From positions 1 through 52,036 of the forward strand of contig CAZTDF010000004.1 of NCBI GenBank assembly GCA_964612465.1: a stretch of 52,036 nucleotides of DNA, read 5' to 3'. The position numbers and the translations under genes were made by a program. Under the pieces are notes generated by a model. That model searched no databases and was not told where the DNA came from. It saw nothing but the letters and a program-made list of their open reading frames with translations. Positions 26,451 through 34,759 of the stretch are shown one piece after another. The stretch's first letter is position 1; each line of letters opens with the position of its first letter. Origin of the DNA: JAFGPJ01 sp964612465 (GTDB lineage: Bacteria; Planctomycetota; Phycisphaerae; Sedimentisphaerales; Anaerobacaceae).

Positions 26451-27563
26451 ATGAAAGTCATAAGCAAAATTGTGTTCGTAATTTGGATGTTTGTTACGGT
26501 AAGTCCTGCAGTTTGTGACGTGCCGGCGGGTGAAGTTCTTGTTTTTCGCGGGGCCAGCGATGCGTCGGCTGCCGTGGCGGTTGGCGAAAATATGTTCGTC
26601 GTGGCCGACGATGAGAACAATATATTGCGGATTTACGAAACCGGCAAAGCCGGGCGGCCTATCGGCTCTTTCGATATGACTTCCTTCCTTGGGATTGAGT
26701 CGGACCATCCGGAGGCGGACATCGAAGACGCGACGATAGTTGGGCGGCGCATCTACTGGATTACATCTCACGGCAGAAATAAAGACGGCAAGCTGCGACC
26801 CAACCGGTACAGATTTTTCGCTACAGAGCTGGTCGTTGAGAACCGGAGCGTAAAACTGCGTCCGGCAGGTAAGCCGTGCGAGACCCTAATTCATGAGCTT
26901 TTAAAAACTACTGCCGCCCACCGGCTCGGATTGGATAAAGCAACTCGATTTGATGCGGAGCTAAAGAAAAAGGACAGGGAGAAACTTGCTCCGAAAAATG
27001 AGGGGCTTAATATCGAGGGACTTTGCGGATCGGCCGACGGCGGGACACTCTATATCGGCCTAAGAAATCCACGCCCCAAAGACAAGCCCGGTGGCCGTGC
27101 AAAAGCGATTGTTATACCTTTATATAATCCGGACAGGGTCATCGAGAAGGGCGAGACGCCGGTTTTCGGCGAGCCGATTTTGTGGGATTTCAAAGGTCTC
27201 GGAATAAGAAGCATGGAGTATTCGCATTTCCACAAGGCCTGTTTTATAATTGCCGGCGGCCCTGATGAGGATGTGGGATTCGCAGTGTATCGCTGGTCGG
27301 GCAAGCCTGAATCTCAGCCGGTGCTGGATCGCGAACTGGGCCTGGGAAAAAGCAAATTCAGCCCCGAGGCATTGATACCTTTCGAAAAATCGGGGCGGCT
27401 GTTGATGCTCAGTGACGATGGGAGTCTGGTTGTCAAGGTCGCCGGCGCATGGGAGTGCCTGGAAGGCGAATATCGCAAAGACGGCACAACCTTAAATAAA
27501 TATCTGGTGAATCCCGGCAGAAAAACCTTTCGCGGGATCTGGCTGGATTTGGGGGGCCGATAG
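26451..27563 (+). CDS. DUF3616 domain protein, exported
   Basis: A 370-residue protein with a signal peptide (1-23, VISKIVFVIWMFVTVSPAVC). The body matches DUF3616, a presumed beta-propeller family: FRGASDASAAVAVGENMFVV, DIEDATIVGRRIYWITSHGR, NIEGLCGSADGGTLYIGLRN and LSDDGSLVV. Its biochemical role is unknown. There is no ribosome site before ATG 26451; the ATG follows a hairpin and T run by 3 bases. Expression therefore depends either on read-through from the LamG gene or on a start mechanism that tolerates structure. Confidence 0.85.
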   Translation: MKVISKIVFVIWMFVTVSPAVCDVPAGEVLVFRGASDASAAVAVGENMFVVADDENNILRIYETGKAGRPIGSFDMTSFLGIESDHPEADIEDATIVGRRIYWITSHGRNKDGKLRPNRYRFFATELVVENRSVKLRPAGKPCETLIHELLKTTAAHRLGLDKATRFDAELKKKDREKLAPKNEGLNIEGLCGSADGGTLYIGLRNPRPKDKPGGRAKAIVIPLYNPDRVIEKGETPVFGEPILWDFKGLGIRSMEYSHFHKACFIIAGGPDEDVGFAVYRWSGKPESQPVLDRELGLGKSKFSPEALIPFEKSGRLLMLSDDGSLVVKVAGAWECLEGEYRKDGTTLNKYLVNPGRKTFRGIWLDLGGR

Positions 27564-27579
27564 CCGGGTTGTGAAATGA

Positions 27580-28371
27580 TCAATCGTTTACTATTTCGAT
27601 ATCATCCATAGATCCGAGCAGGCCGTTGGCGATGGTCAGGTAGGGCAGCTTTTTCGGATTGTGGCCGAGCAGTTCGCTGCCGACGGTATCGACGGCGACG
27701 GGATCGAAGCCGGCCAGGATTAGCCCGATGTTCTTATGTTTGCCCGCCAGGTGCATGCCCGTTAAAGCAACCGAAGCATCGACGACAGACAGGTCGGGTT
27801 TCTTGTATGAACAGATATCTACAACGGATTTGTCCGTCGAGGGGTTGTGCAGCTTCGCTTTGTTCCATGAGCCGGCATAAAATTTTCCCGGCGCGATACC
27901 GAACATATTTTTCATTGCGATAGTAGTCTTAGTGAAGCTGTGATCCTTTAAGACAGGCAGCGAAATGATAAAAGCATCCTGTGCAATTCGGGGCATATGA
28001 AAATGTTTCAACTGAAAAGCGTTATCGTTTTGAAGGATAATAGTATCGGCCTCGTTAAAATCGATCAGTTCCAGGCCGTATTTTTGAGCCATATTCACAT
28101 ATCCGAGGGCGTCGAAAACATCGGAAGTTATGCCGGTTCCACAGCCTTCGCCGATAGCGATTTTGGCCTTCGTGTGGGCTTTACAATAAATACAAACCGC
28201 TTTGGCTGCTTCAACACTTGTTGTAACCGGCGGCGGCGAAGAATTGGTCAGGTTCGGCTTGATGATAATCAGCCCCTGTTTGGGCAAACGGGCACCGGCC
28301 CCAATCAGGTCAAGCGACCTGACTATGCTGGTCCTATAATCGACAAAATTTACTTTTGCTACTTTGCTCAT
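27580..28371 (-). CDS. DUF362 family protein
   Basis: A 263-residue protein from ATG 28371 (MSKVAKVNFVDYRTS). It matches DUF362: GLIIIKPNLTNSSPPPVTTS, AIGEGCGTGITSDVF, the LPVLKDHSFTKTTIAMKNMFG segment and FDPVAVDTVGSELLG near the end. It lacks the ferredoxin cysteine clusters found in some relatives and has no signal peptide, in contrast to the membrane-anchored paralogue at 10087-11558. Function is unproven. It is divergent from the ABC operon, and its 3' end lies 16 bases from the DUF3616 gene (convergent). Longer upstream starts are possible but have no support. Confidence 0.85.
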   Translation of the reverse strand: MSKVAKVNFVDYRTSIVRSLDLIGAGARLPKQGLIIIKPNLTNSSPPPVTTSVEAAKAVCIYCKAHTKAKIAIGEGCGTGITSDVFDALGYVNMAQKYGLELIDFNEADTIILQNDNAFQLKHFHMPRIAQDAFIISLPVLKDHSFTKTTIAMKNMFGIAPGKFYAGSWNKAKLHNPSTDKSVVDICSYKKPDLSVVDASVALTGMHLAGKHKNIGLILAGFDPVAVDTVGSELLGHNPKKLPYLTIANGLLGSMDDIEIVND

Positions 28372-28428
28372 AAGTGATAAATGGTTATAACGGTTAATGA
28401 ATCTGAGCAAAATAATCCGGAGATAAGT

Positions 28429-28441
28429 CTTGACTGTCAAG
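28429..28441. promoter_or_regulatory. Short perfect palindrome in the DUF362/ABC divergent region
   Basis: CTTGAC-T-GTCAAG is a 13-base inverted repeat located between the divergent starts at 28371 and 28525. It could be an operator, but a match this short can arise by chance. Confidence 0.25.
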
Positions 28442-28524
28442 AATTTTTGAGTAAATTTATACATCCCCGTAAGCGAAGGGGAGATGACGGGGCCAAAATA
28501 AGTACGTGTTTTCTGGAGATGGAC

Positions 28525-29253
28525 ATGATAAAGGTCAAAGAACTTCGGCGTAGTTTCGGGCCGGTCGTTGCTGTTGACGGCATATCGTTTAATGCTGAAG
28601 AAGGAGAAGTCCTGGGTCTTCTCGGGCCCAACGGGGCCGGCAAGACGACCGCGATGCGCATCCTGGCGTGCTTTCTCAAGCCCGACAGCGGCACAGCGAC
28701 CATTTGCGGGCACGATATTTTACAGAATCCCATAGATGTCAGAAGGTCGCTCGGATACCTGGCGGAAAACGTGCCGGCATATAACGAAATGACAGTAGGG
28801 GCTTTCCTGAACTTCATTTGTGACGTCAGAGAAATCAGGGGCAGAAACCGCAAGGAGACGCTCGACCGGATTGTTCCGATGTGTTCGATTGATTCGGTTT
28901 ACCATCAGAGTATCGAGACCTTGTCGAAGGGATACAAAAGGCGTGTGGGCCTGGCCCAGGCGTTGATGCACGACCCGGATGTGCTCATTCTTGATGAGCC
29001 GACCGACGGGCTGGATCCCAATCAGAAATATGAGGTCAGAAAGCTGATACACAAGATGGCAAAGAAAAAGTGTATTATTGTCTCGACTCATATTCTCGAA
29101 GAAGTGGAAGCCGTCTGTTCGAGGACGATAATCATTGCCAAAGGCCGGATACTGGCCGATTCAACGCCTGATCAGTTGAAGGAAAAGTTCCAGTGCAGTC
29201 TTGATGGCGTGTTTCGCAGGATTACCAGGCCGGAAAGTGCATCGTTAGTATAA
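28525..29253 (+). CDS. ABC transporter ATP-binding protein (GldA-like)
   Basis: The ATPase of an ABC-2 type transporter, 242 residues from ATG 28525. Walker A GPNGAGKTT, the signature LSKGYKRRVGLAQAL, Walker B VLILDEPTDGLDP and the switch histidine in VSTHILEE are all intact. GGAG at 28514 is properly spaced for this ATG; ATG 28519 is an alternative two codons earlier. It is the first gene of a four-gene operon. The set resembles the GldA-GldF-GldG genes of Bacteroidota, but related operons occur widely in Planctomycetota with no known link to gliding. Confidence 0.92.
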   Translation: MIKVKELRRSFGPVVAVDGISFNAEEGEVLGLLGPNGAGKTTAMRILACFLKPDSGTATICGHDILQNPIDVRRSLGYLAENVPAYNEMTVGAFLNFICDVREIRGRNRKETLDRIVPMCSIDSVYHQSIETLSKGYKRRVGLAQALMHDPDVLILDEPTDGLDPNQKYEVRKLIHKMAKKKCIIVSTHILEEVEAVCSRTIIIAKGRILADSTPDQLKEKFQCSLDGVFRRITRPESASLV

Positions 29254-29294
29254 GTGATAAGCGTGCTGTTGCACTTTTGTATAGGAGTAGCAAT

Positions 29295-30026
29295 ATGAAT
29301 AGTTTTAAGGCCGTATTCAAAAGAGAGCTGAAAAGTTATTTTACGACGCCTCTTGCGTACGTGTTTCTTGTCATCTTCCTGTTTTTCTCGGGTTACCTGA
29401 CGTTTAAGCAGGGCTTCTATGAAATGCGGCAGGCGGACATGAGTGCGTTTTTTACGAATCTGCCGCTGCTGTTTGTTTTCATGGTGCCGTCCACGGCGAT
29501 GCGTATGTGGGCAGAAGAACGGAAGGTCGGTTCGATCGAGCTGCTGTTTACTCTGCCGATAACGATTACGCAGGCGGTCCTGGGCAAGTTCCTGGCGGCG
29601 TGGCTGTTTTTAGGCATTGCTTTGGCATTGACTTTTCCTATGGTGATTACGGTTGCTTATCTCGGCGATCCCGATGTGGGCCTGATTATCACCGGGTACC
29701 TCGGCAGCCTGCTGATGGCGGGCGGATTTCTTGCGATTGGCTGTTTCTTCTCGGCGGTTAGCAAGAACCAGGTAATCAGTTTTGTCCTTTCGGTGGTTGC
29801 CTGTGCCGTGCTTGTTTTTGCCGGGATGCCGACGACGCTGAGTTACTTCTCGACGTTCCTGCCTGCCGGCTTGGTTTCTGCGATCGAGAGCATGAGCTTT
29901 CAGAAACACTTCGAGTCGATCCAGAGGGGCGTGCTGAAGTTTGGAGACCTTTCTTATTTTGTATTATTAATCGTTGGGTGGATTGCCGCCAGTAGTATTG
30001 TTTTGGATGAAAGGAAGGCCAAATAA
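29295..30026 (+). CDS. ABC-2 type permease (GldF-like)
   Basis: The membrane subunit partnered with the ATPase 41 bases upstream. It is 243 residues with about six membrane helices, among them LAYVFLVIFLFFSGYL, PLLFVFMVPSTAMRMWAEE and ISFVLSVVACAVLVFAGM. The MWAEERKVGSIELLFTLPI stretch is characteristic of this ABC-2 permease branch. AGGAGTAG precedes ATG 29295. Its stop overlaps the next start (TAATG), which indicates translational coupling with the GldG-like protein. Confidence 0.9.
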   Translation: MNSFKAVFKRELKSYFTTPLAYVFLVIFLFFSGYLTFKQGFYEMRQADMSAFFTNLPLLFVFMVPSTAMRMWAEERKVGSIELLFTLPITITQAVLGKFLAAWLFLGIALALTFPMVITVAYLGDPDVGLIITGYLGSLLMAGGFLAIGCFFSAVSKNQVISFVLSVVACAVLVFAGMPTTLSYFSTFLPAGLVSAIESMSFQKHFESIQRGVLKFGDLSYFVLLIVGWIAASSIVLDERKAK

Positions 30027-32008
30027 TGAACCGAACGATACGAGCAATTTTGGGAGCGGGCTTTGTCCTGGTGATTGTATTCTCGGCCATCAGTATCTGC
30101 CAGAGTATTGGAAAGCCGTTGAAGCTGGACATTACGGACCAGAAACTCTATACGCTTTCGGATGGGACAAAAGCGATTTTGGCCAAACTGAACCAGCCGA
30201 TTCGAGCCAGGCTCTACTATGCAAAGACCGCCGCTCTCAAAGGACCGGACCAGATTCGGTTCTTCAATAATTATTACGAGTTCGTAAGGGCATTGCTGGA
30301 AGAGTATGTTACAGCGTCAAACGGGATGGTCGAGCTGGAGGTGATAGACCCGAGGCCGTTTACCGATGATGAGGAGCAGGCGTTGAAGTACGGCCTGCGG
30401 CGGTTCCCGATTACCCAGGAGGAGAGCTTTTTCTTCGGCCTGGTGGTGAAGACACAATTTGGAGTGGAAAAGGCGATCCCATTTTTCTCGCCGGAGCGGC
30501 AGAATTTCCTCGAATATGATATAAGCTACCTGATCGATACGGCGGTAACCCGGCAGAAAAAGAAGATCGGCGTTATGAGCTCCCTGCCGGTCATGGGCGA
30601 CGATGTTTCGGGTTATATGGCTGAGATGATGATGCGGCAGGGCCAGCAGCCGAAACCGGCCTGGACGATTGTCGAACAGTTGCGCAAACAGTATGAAGTC
30701 AAAACAGTCGCTACAGATGTAAACGATATCAATGATGTCGATATTCTGCTGGTGATTCACCCCAAGGATCTGCCGGAGAAGACGTTGTTTGCGATTGATC
30801 AGTATGTGCTCAAAGGCGGCAGGACGATTGTCTGTGTCGATCCTCATTGCTTTTCGGACAGAGCCCCGCAGATGCAAATGCAAATGCAGATGCAGCATGA
30901 CAGCAGTTCGAATTTGAACATGCTGACACGTACCTGGGGTCTTGAAATGCCGGACAAAACATTTGCCGGGGACAGGAGCCTGGCATCTCTGGCCAACATT
31001 CGCGCCAACCAGAGGCCGGAAAGAATCATCGGTTATCTGAACCTGACGCCGGAAGGAAAATGTTTTGCCGAAGATAATGCTATCACAGCCGAGCTTAACC
31101 AGGTCAGAATATTATTCTCCGGAGTATTAAAGGAAGTTGCTGATTCGAACCAGGCAAAGCAAGGCGATCTTAAGATTAACCGAACGCCGCTTATCACGAC
31201 GTCGAACAGGGGCGGCACATTTAAGATCAGCAGTCCGTACGAGTTGATGATCCTGGATGGACCGAGCTTAATGCAGAAGTTCGCCGACGGGACCGAGCCG
31301 ATGACAATGGGTTATTTGATTACGGGTCGTCTCAGGAGCAGCTTTCCGGACGGTATCAAGGTTGACAGCGAGTCCCCGGATCCGAACGATCCGAACCAGA
31401 CCGTGACGACAACCAAACAGGTTACCGGCTTGAAAGAAGCTGCGGAAGATTGCGCGGTTATCGTTTTCTCGGATGTTGACTTTATCAGCGATAATATGGC
31501 GTACCAGAGTTCTTTCTTCGGCAAGGTGGTCGTCGGCGATAACGCTACTTTGATGTTGAATGCGATTGATGATTTAAGCGGTTCGACCGATTTGCTTTCT
31601 ATCAGGTCAAGAGGGAACTTCAAGCGGCCTTTTACGGTTGTTGAAGAAATTGAGCGGCAGGCGGAGGCTGAGACAGCAGAAGAAGTGGAAAAAATTAATT
31701 TGCAGATTGCCGGTTTCCAGGGCGAACTGCAGTCGATTCTCGCTTCGGCGAAAGAGGGCCAGGAAGAAGTTATCGGCAGTTCGATTGTCGACAAGAAGCA
31801 GAAAGTTGAATTGAAAATTCATCAGGCCCAGCGTCAATTGCGTCAGGTCAAGATGACAAGGCGTGAAAAAATCGAGCATTTGGGTAATCAATTGCGTCAG
31901 GCCAACATGCTTGCCGCCCCGATGGTGATTCTGATTATTGCCATTGTGTTGGGTATCCGTAGCGGCATGAGAAAAAGGCATTATATCAGTCATGCGAGCG
32001 ATGCTTGA
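30026..32008 (+). CDS. GldG-like auxiliary transport protein
   Basis: A 660-residue membrane protein with an N-terminal helix (ILGAGFVLVIVFSAISIC), a large extracytoplasmic GldG-type domain (LYTLSDGTKAILAKL, IRARLYYAKT, MVELEVIDPRPFTDDEEQA, KGGRTIVCVDPH) and a C-terminal coiled-coil (QRQLRQVKMTRREKIEHLG) followed by a membrane helix (AAPMVILIIAIVLGI). The domain resembles the ABC-linked proteins annotated as GldG or DUF4350-type; the transported substrate is unknown. Its ATG overlaps the previous stop by one base. A run of four ATGCAR hexamers (30872-30895) encodes Met-Gln repeats. Confidence 0.85.
   Translation: MNRTIRAILGAGFVLVIVFSAISICQSIGKPLKLDITDQKLYTLSDGTKAILAKLNQPIRARLYYAKTAALKGPDQIRFFNNYYEFVRALLEEYVTASNGMVELEVIDPRPFTDDEEQALKYGLRRFPITQEESFFFGLVVKTQFGVEKAIPFFSPERQNFLEYDISYLIDTAVTRQKKKIGVMSSLPVMGDDVSGYMAEMMMRQGQQPKPAWTIVEQLRKQYEVKTVATDVNDINDVDILLVIHPKDLPEKTLFAIDQYVLKGGRTIVCVDPHCFSDRAPQMQMQMQMQHDSSSNLNMLTRTWGLEMPDKTFAGDRSLASLANIRANQRPERIIGYLNLTPEGKCFAEDNAITAELNQVRILFSGVLKEVADSNQAKQGDLKINRTPLITTSNRGGTFKISSPYELMILDGPSLMQKFADGTEPMTMGYLITGRLRSSFPDGIKVDSESPDPNDPNQTVTTTKQVTGLKEAAEDCAVIVFSDVDFISDNMAYQSSFFGKVVVGDNATLMLNAIDDLSGSTDLLSIRSRGNFKRPFTVVEEIERQAEAETAEEVEKINLQIAGFQGELQSILASAKEGQEEVIGSSIVDKKQKVELKIHQAQRQLRQVKMTRREKIEHLGNQLRQANMLAAPMVILIIAIVLGIRSGMRKRHYISHASDA
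30872..30895 (+). repeat. Tandem hexamer inside the GldG-like gene
   Basis: Four consecutive copies of ATGCAA/ATGCAG encode (Met-Gln)4 within the extracytoplasmic domain. The unit is a multiple of three, so copy-number change would keep the frame. Confidence 0.85.
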
Positions 32009-32035
32009 TATGAGACAGCATAAGGAGTCTTATAG

Positions 32036-33262
32036 ATGAGTAATAAAAACCTTACGATATTGGGAATTGTGGCGGTTGTAATGGTGCTATGGGCTGTAGT
32101 GCAGTCCCGCATCTCGAACAGACCCGGGGCCGAACCGGCCAGACCGGTCTATCTGATTCAGGGATTTGACCCTTCCGCCGTGGACAGCATAGTTATAGGC
32201 ACGGGGGAAGCTGCGTTCACTCTCAAACGCCGACAAAGCGGTTTCGTTGTCGTCGATAAGGACAATTACCCTGCCAAGACCAGTGAAATAAACAGTCTGA
32301 TCACAAAATGTCTGGATATTCAGACCTCGGAATTTGTAACCGACAACCCGGCGAACCACGAAGACCTCGAAGTTACGGAGGAAAAAGCACGCAGCGTTGT
32401 TAAGTTCATGACGGCGGATCCAAACTCGGCATTGCTCACGGGGGTCATCATAGGCAAAACGGAAGAGCTTGGACAGGGCAGTTATGTCAGACTGCTATCG
32501 AGTGATTCTGCTTTGAGCAACAAGGTTTACGTTACATCGAACGCGCCATGGTTCGGAGGCGGGGCGATGAATTACATTGACCAGGAGCTGATTGCAGTGA
32601 AGCGTGAAGATATTGATTCGGTGACGGCAAGTTCGCTGAATGGCCAATATACCCTGAAAACGAAAGAAGGCAGCCAGGACATTGTACTCGAGAATATCCC
32701 GGCCGGCAAAAAACTAAAAAGCAGTGAGGCACAGAGTGTTTTTACCGCATTGACCAGCCTGAGATTTGAGGATGTCAAAAAAATATCATCCGATATGGCT
32801 TTCGAGAATCAATATATGTGCCGGCTGAAGGATTCGACCGTTTATGCCCTTAGAATTGCACAGAAGGAAGGTAAGACGTATGTGAGCTGTGTGGCGGAAT
32901 TCACCGACAAAACGCCGGTGGAGAAGGCATCTGTCAATCAGGGCGGGCAGGTCGAATCCGAAGAGGAGCTGAAGAAAAAGGAAGCCAAACTGCTTGCCCG
33001 GGATAACGCGACAAAATTCACGGCGAAACACCAGGGATGGGTTTACGAAATCGCCGACTGGAAGGCCAAGAACCTGACGAAAGAACTCGCCGCTTTGATC
33101 GAGGACGATGAAAAACCCGAAGAAAACGCTGCTGCAGATCCCAGCACGATGATACCTGGTACTATTGCTTTGCCGAAGGTCGAAGATCCTAACACGATGA
33201 TACCTGATGAAATTGCCGTGCCGATGATCGAGGAGCCCAATACGGCCGAGAGTGAATCTTAG
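32036..33262 (+). CDS. DUF4340 domain protein
   Basis: A 408-residue protein, last in the ABC operon, 27 bases after the GldG-like gene with AAGGAG before the ATG. It has an N-terminal membrane helix (LTILGIVAVVMVLWAVVQ) and a DUF4340 body (VDSIVIGTGEAAFTLKRR, NKVYVTSNAPWFGGGAMNYI, SLRFEDVKKISSDMAF). DUF4340 proteins commonly sit beside GldG-like genes and are thought to act outside the membrane with them. The C-terminus carries a near-repeat (STMIPGTIALPKVEDP and NTMIPDEIAVPMIEEP), low-complexity and probably unstructured. Confidence 0.85.
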   Translation: MSNKNLTILGIVAVVMVLWAVVQSRISNRPGAEPARPVYLIQGFDPSAVDSIVIGTGEAAFTLKRRQSGFVVVDKDNYPAKTSEINSLITKCLDIQTSEFVTDNPANHEDLEVTEEKARSVVKFMTADPNSALLTGVIIGKTEELGQGSYVRLLSSDSALSNKVYVTSNAPWFGGGAMNYIDQELIAVKREDIDSVTASSLNGQYTLKTKEGSQDIVLENIPAGKKLKSSEAQSVFTALTSLRFEDVKKISSDMAFENQYMCRLKDSTVYALRIAQKEGKTYVSCVAEFTDKTPVEKASVNQGGQVESEEELKKKEAKLLARDNATKFTAKHQGWVYEIADWKAKNLTKELAALIEDDEKPEENAAADPSTMIPGTIALPKVEDPNTMIPDEIAVPMIEEPNTAESES

Positions 33263-33366
33263 ACAAGTTCAAGAAAAAATCGGCTTGTTAATATTTCAAG
33301 AGTCGCCTTTACAAGATGGTGACTCGAACTAAAGTAATTCGGTAATCTTATTTGGAGGCTGGCCCC

Positions 33367-34689
33367 ATGAGCAGTATTTCTCGAAGAAATTTCCTGAAGC
33401 AAAGCGCGACCGCATTGACTACAGCTATGGCTGTGCCCTGCATCGTTCCATCATCGGTCTTCGGCGGCGGCGGCTCAGTCCCACCCAGCGAACGAATCGT
33501 AATGGGAGGTATCGGACTTGGCGGACAGGGTACCCGCGATATGCAGAATTTTATGACGTGTGCGGACGTGCAGTTCGTCGCTGTCTGTGATGCTGCTACG
33601 GACCGGCGCAATAAGGCCAAAGCCATAGTCGATGAGAACTACGGTAATAAAGACTGTACCGGCTACGGCGATTTTCGCAAGTTGCTGGCACGTGACGATA
33701 TCGATGCGGTCCTGAGTGCCACGGGCGACCGCTGGCATGCGCTGACTTCGATTTATGCCGCCAGGGCTGGCAAGGATATTTACTGTGAAAAGCCCATGTC
33801 ACTGACAATAGCCGAAGGCAGGGCGGTGGCCGATATCACAAAACGCTATGGAACCGTCTATCAGTGCGGCACGCAGCGGCGAAGCATGAGAAGCTTTGCG
33901 TTCGCCGTGAATGCCGCCCGAACCGGCAAGCTCGGCAAAATTCACACCCTTCACAGCTATGTCCGCGCGGGCCAAAGCTCCGGCGTGCTGAAACCCGAGC
34001 CCATCCCCGAAGGCTTCGACTATGAAATGTGGCTGGGGCCGACGCCGCATATCCCGTATAATTCGAGCTTTGTCAGCCATCTCTGGAAAAACCATTTCGA
34101 CTACAGCGGCGGAATGATTACGGATTGGGGATGTCACTGCAACGATCTCGCACAGATGGCCAACGACAGCGAAATGACCTCGCCTGTCGAGTACGAAGGA
34201 ACGGCTGAATACCCCAAGAGTGGATTCTGCAATGTCCCTATCGCTTTGCATGTTGAGGCCAGATACGCCGACGGTGTAAAGCTGATTATGTACGACGAAA
34301 AGACGCCGGATATTTGGCCGAATATGAATACGCAGCTATCGGTCAAATTCGAGGGCGACGAAGGCTGGGTGTACGTCGATGACGGCGGCAACGTCGATGC
34401 AAGCCCGAAATCGCTGCTGGAGAACAGAAAGTTCGAGAAGCAGCAGTGGACGGACGCGGCAAACTGGCAGGGCCACCACCGGAATTTCCTGGATTGCGTC
34501 AAGAGCCGGGCAAAGACCATTGCTTCGGCCGAGGTCGCCCATCGCTCGACAACAATTTGCCACGTAGCAAATGTTTGCCTGCGGCTCGGTCGTGACGTGA
34601 GCTGGGACTCGCAGGCCGAGCGTTTCGTGAACGATCCCGACGCGGATAAAATGATCTCGCGGCCCATGCGAAGACCCTGGCGATTATGA
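33367..34689 (+). CDS. Tat-exported Gfo/Idh/MocA family oxidoreductase
   Basis: A NAD(P)-dependent sugar oxidoreductase of 440 residues. The twin-arginine leader SRRNFLKQSATALTTAMAV sends it out of the cytoplasm folded, with cofactor. The nucleotide motif is MGGIGLGGQGTRD near residue 43, and the family motif CEKPMSL near 140. The Tat leader makes ATG 33367 the start, supported by GGAGG 8 bases upstream; an in-frame TTG 33352 would shift the leader. It opens a run of sugar-related genes (HEAT, isomerase, sulfatase, DUF6807). Substrate is not predictable from sequence. Confidence 0.9.
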   Translation: MSSISRRNFLKQSATALTTAMAVPCIVPSSVFGGGGSVPPSERIVMGGIGLGGQGTRDMQNFMTCADVQFVAVCDAATDRRNKAKAIVDENYGNKDCTGYGDFRKLLARDDIDAVLSATGDRWHALTSIYAARAGKDIYCEKPMSLTIAEGRAVADITKRYGTVYQCGTQRRSMRSFAFAVNAARTGKLGKIHTLHSYVRAGQSSGVLKPEPIPEGFDYEMWLGPTPHIPYNSSFVSHLWKNHFDYSGGMITDWGCHCNDLAQMANDSEMTSPVEYEGTAEYPKSGFCNVPIALHVEARYADGVKLIMYDEKTPDIWPNMNTQLSVKFEGDEGWVYVDDGGNVDASPKSLLENRKFEKQQWTDAANWQGHHRNFLDCVKSRAKTIASAEVAHRSTTICHVANVCLRLGRDVSWDSQAERFVNDPDADKMISRPMRRPWRL

Positions 34690-34759
34690 GCAGAGCGTGC
34701 GATAAGCCTCGCAAGAAATCGTCGCAATTAAATCCGACTGATAACCAGAGGATGAGTTA

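Noticed and set aside
28525..33262. Calling the ABC operon a gliding motility system
   Set aside because: Only GldA/F/G-like parts are present; similar operons are common without gliding genes.
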